Positions 61,698 through 64,000 of a DNA stretch of 64,000 nucleotides are shown here, in pieces. Where the stretch lies: the NCBI GenBank assembly GCA_027486675.1, contig JAIXOQ010000031.1, positions 1 through 64,000 on the forward strand, read 5' to 3'. The notes under the pieces were generated by a model. The model was not told the DNA's origin and did no database searches. It saw only the letters and a program-made list of their open reading frames with translations. The first letter of the stretch is position 1; every line of letters starts with the position of its first letter. The translations under genes were made by a program, and so were the position numbers. The stretch is from Pseudomonadota bacterium (GTDB taxonomy: Bacteria; Bdellovibrionota; UBA1018; CAIMNF01).

Positions 61698-63093
61698 GAA
61701 AATCTTCGGTGCAACCTTTGACCCTTCGCTACGCGCAGAGGTCCGAAAGGAAATGCTAAGACAGGCAGTTGAAAGGACAGTATTGCTCTCAAATATTTTA
61801 GCAGTAGTTTTTGCCTCCTATGGAATCAGTAGTTTCGATTTCATAAATAGATTCGATCCTTCTGTTTCGCTTTGGAGCAATTTTTGGCCACGCTTGCTGT
61901 TTCAGTCGCTCCCGTTCTTGCTTCTTGGTAGGTTTTTGAAGGGCCTAAAGATCAGTGATGAAAGTCGTATTTTACTATGGACTGTTTCGTTTGCCGTGTT
62001 GATGCAGATTGCTGGATGGATATATGTATGGAAATTAGCTCTGAACGGCAATCCTGAGATTATATTGTATGTAAGTTCTGGAAATGCAGCATTGTTCGTT
62101 GCGGTATATCCCTTTATAACTCCACCACCAAAGATCCTTCTGTGGTCAATAAGCGCCCTTTTGGCAATTTTTGTAGTCCCGCTTTATTGGGTAACAATTA
62201 AATCTGGGGACCCAATCGTCGCAAAGTTCGTGATCATGGATGCACTTCTGCTTTTGCTATCAGTCTTTTTTTTCTCCCTATTTATGCACAATCTGAGGGC
62301 AAAAATTGTGCTAAATGAAATCGAAAATACGCAGAATGCAAAGAAGTTTCTCTCTCCAATTGTTGCGGAGGCTATTTACGAAAAGAAGAAACACCTTCTA
62401 GAATCTCAAAAGAAGAAGGCATTTATTATGTCAATTGATATTCGGGATTCAACTGAACTTCAGAAGATGGACCATAAGAGATTTTTAGAGTTTAGAAAGG
62501 AATTCTTTGACCTCGTGAGCGAATGCTCAAGAAGAAACAATGGAAGTATTCAGAAGACTGTAGGTGATGGACACGTGCTCAATTTTGGTTTGTATGACAA
62601 TACTCCGGACCTTTCTGACATCCCAGGGCTCGGAATGGATGTGGCGATGGCAGATGATAGGAGATTGGCCAATGCAAGCAAGACCATCTTCGCATTTTCT
62701 GATCAACTATTTGAGGGATTTCATCAGCTTGCCTACCGCCACTATCCCGAGATCTCAGTGCGCATAGGGGCTGGTATCGACAAAGGCCTTGTAGAGAGAC
62801 GAATTCAGAGCGTAGGTGCTTCGCTTGAACTTGATGTTAATGGCGATCCCGTGAATTGTAGCAATCGTTTGCAGGAGTTCACAAAGCAGGTAAGAACAAG
62901 GTTTGACGCGGATGCCTCATTGTTAGTTGTCTCTCCGTTTGCGTCTGACTACCTAAAAGACTTAACTGCGTTTTCACGAGTTCAGACGATTGAAAGAGAT
63001 CTCCAAGTCCGTAATTATTCGTTAATCAAATGGGTTCTTGTTAGGGAGTATCCGTCGCTCCATTCCGCGCATCGCAAATCAAAAGCTGCTTAG
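61663..63093 (+). CDS. Membrane-bound class III adenylate/guanylate cyclase
   Basis: 476 residues from the GTG at 61663 (AAGG 6 nt upstream); an ATG at 61672 is the alternative. Both overlap the previous gene. About six membrane helices (residues 35-215) are followed by a catalytic domain: metal Asp in MSIDIRDSTELQ, second metal Asp in KTVGDGHVLNFG, and the Asn/Arg pair in GDPVNCSNRLQ. All residues for catalysis are present. A cAMP or cGMP signal could report on membrane state. Overlap with the beta-helix gene suggests shared regulation. Confidence 0.88.
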   Translation: MAQMIHIPALFKKIFGATFDPSLRAEVRKEMLRQAVERTVLLSNILAVVFASYGISSFDFINRFDPSVSLWSNFWPRLLFQSLPFLLLGRFLKGLKISDESRILLWTVSFAVLMQIAGWIYVWKLALNGNPEIILYVSSGNAALFVAVYPFITPPPKILLWSISALLAIFVVPLYWVTIKSGDPIVAKFVIMDALLLLLSVFFFSLFMHNLRAKIVLNEIENTQNAKKFLSPIVAEAIYEKKKHLLESQKKKAFIMSIDIRDSTELQKMDHKRFLEFRKEFFDLVSECSRRNNGSIQKTVGDGHVLNFGLYDNTPDLSDIPGLGMDVAMADDRRLANASKTIFAFSDQLFEGFHQLAYRHYPEISVRIGAGIDKGLVERRIQSVGASLELDVNGDPVNCSNRLQEFTKQVRTRFDADASLLVVSPFASDYLKDLTAFSRVQTIERDLQVRNYSLIKWVLVREYPSLHSAHRKSKAA

Positions 63094-63223
63094 GGGCATC
63101 CGATTGCGAAAGGTTTCAGAAAGGCACATCCAGTATTTCGGGCAGCGCGAGTATCATAACTTCTTCTCTCTGAGCGCATGGTAAGGGATTGATTTTGATT
63201 CATTCTTTCCTTTCGTACGGGCG

Positions 63224-63748
63224 GTGCATGATCTCGCAAAACCATTTGCGGTTGCCGCCGATGATCGAGCACTTCAGCATCAGAATGTTACGGACTTGCT
63301 TCGTAAGCTGATGTTGCCTTTAGGTTTTTCACAGCAAGAAATTGAACTCACAGAAGCAGTTTTTATTAACAATATATTCGGCCACTTATTGCATGAATAT
63401 CCTGCCGTATCGCCTGGGACCGATAACATCCGGCCGCTACTTGCGGCAGATGGGCTGCGATTGACTGCCGCGCGCCTGGGCATGGATGTTATGGACTACG
63501 CAGCACTTCAGGAATTCTTCTATATCTGTGACAACAGTTCGTATCTCTTCTTGCGCGAAAGAATCTTTCATCCACGGAACTACTCCGTGTCGGCGCGCCT
63601 TGAGCTCAGCAGCTCGAGGATTGGGACCATGCGGGGACTTCTGAATCGGGAGTATAATCCTCAAGAGGGCCAATCCTTGGAAGTAAGGCAGGACAAGTGG
63701 CAAATAGCTACCTCAGAGTCAGTAGACCCACGCTGCACAGCAGCATGA
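63224..63748 (+). CDS. Hypothetical protein, start uncertain
   Basis: 174 residues from a GTG without a Shine-Dalgarno sequence; an in-frame stop at 63182 limits extension. Helical pattern, no signal peptide and no recognised family. It overlaps the convergent DoxX-like gene by 41 nt, which is unusually long, so the true end or reality of this gene is open. Confidence 0.4.
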   Translation: MHDLAKPFAVAADDRALQHQNVTDLLRKLMLPLGFSQQEIELTEAVFINNIFGHLLHEYPAVSPGTDNIRPLLAADGLRLTAARLGMDVMDYAALQEFFYICDNSSYLFLRERIFHPRNYSVSARLELSSSRIGTMRGLLNREYNPQEGQSLEVRQDKWQIATSESVDPRCTAA

Positions 63749-64000
63749 TCAAAGCTGGAATCAACTTCTTCAGTGGGTCCTGGATTTTTAGATGCATGGC
63801 GATTGCACCGATCATGAGGCCAGCGATGACAAGCGCAGCAGGTTCAATCCAAGCGGGAATAAAAAAGCCAACAATTAGGCACAGGGCCGAACCGACCTTT
63901 AAGGCCCCAATAACATTGGTCGACCAGTGAGGGAGCCCATAGGCTGCGAATTCATCGCGCATTGATTTAGCGGATCCCCCTCGGTAAGGGGTGGCTTTGC
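63708..64000 (-). CDS. DoxX-like membrane protein, 5' end beyond the window
   Basis: The track gives 84 residues from an internal ATG at 63962, but the frame remains open to the right edge (upstream residues include ATPYRGGSAKS), so the gene almost certainly starts outside the window. The visible part has FAAYGLPHWSTNVIGALKVGSAL and three hydrophobic helices, as in DoxX-like families. Function unknown. Confidence 0.7.
   Translation of the reverse strand, partial: KATPYRGGSAKSMRDEFAAYGLPHWSTNVIGALKVGSALCLIVGFFIPAWIEPAALVIAGLMIGAIAMHLKIQDPLKKLIPALIMLLCSVGLLTLR

Overview
The window is a gene-dense bacterial chromosome segment of roughly 50% GC. It has no rRNA, tRNA, CRISPR array, insertion sequence or prophage that I can recognise, and no stretch over 300 bases without a gene. 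The organism is Gram-negative: it carries kdsA for lipopolysaccharide Kdo, several outer-membrane beta-barrels ending in Phe, lipoproteins and FliL. A probably very highly expressed porin-like protein with the motif DNRNIFLNPA, two HNH-nuclease paralogues of a type I associate with Bdellovibrio-like genomes, a bactofilin and a nucleotide-salvage gene run suggest a member of the Bdellovibrionota/Oligoflexia. That placement is inference and no species is claimed.

Layout. 0-4 kb: an exported ATP-grasp enzyme with a near-leaderless promoter, HNH paralogue 1, a secreted unknown protein, and a 41-residue ORF missing from the supplied track that sits behind a strong -10 and a Fur-box-like palindrome. 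4-13 kb: a PBP1b-type bifunctional peptidoglycan synthase, a barrel protein, FliL, alanine dehydrogenase, a PhnP-like metallohydrolase, an extended SDR epimerase, and a bactofilin with a membrane partner. 12.6-20.4 kb (plus strand): a coiled-coil protein, pyrG, kdsA, a split peptidoglycan synthase (separate glycosyltransferase lipoprotein and transpeptidase, overlapping genes), then iscS-iscA-fdx. 20-25 kb: a thermonuclease, arylamine N-acetyltransferase, a secreted unknown, a DEAD-box helicase and infA.

25-38.5 kb (minus strand) is one long, nearly gapless run. Its order of transcription is a Gld-type ABC exporter (ATPase, permease, GldG), a DUF4340 protein, a YIP1-like protein, metG, tdk, upp, hpt, a GHMP kinase, a DUF429 protein, two oligopeptide permeases and, after a 52-nt gap, a secreted unknown. 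Many junctions overlap by 1-4 nt, and metG begins at a TTG inside the previous gene's stop. 38.6-42.4 kb carries a YejA-YejB-YejE-like peptide importer without its ATPase. 42-54.8 kb is mixed: an exported M20 peptidase, an exported GNAT, HNH paralogue 2, mnmA, a NIF3 protein, a lipoprotein plus secreted alpha/beta hydrolase, a DUF6973-like protein plus membrane protein, a DHH phosphoesterase and a GT4 glycosyltransferase. A 12-bp palindrome is over-represented here.

54.9-63.1 kb: the major porin-like protein is followed by the most unusual locus. A single 1256-residue protein fuses a fatty acyl-AMP ligase, an acyl-CoA dehydrogenase and an acyl carrier protein, with an in-frame 9-nt tandem repeat (Lys-Glu-Thr) as the linker before the carrier. 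Downstream lie an unknown protein, a membrane protein with a left-handed beta-helix, and a membrane-bound class III nucleotide cyclase. I infer a route that activates, dehydrogenates and carrier-loads a fatty acyl chain for transfer to an envelope product. The window ends in a DoxX-like gene cut by the right edge.
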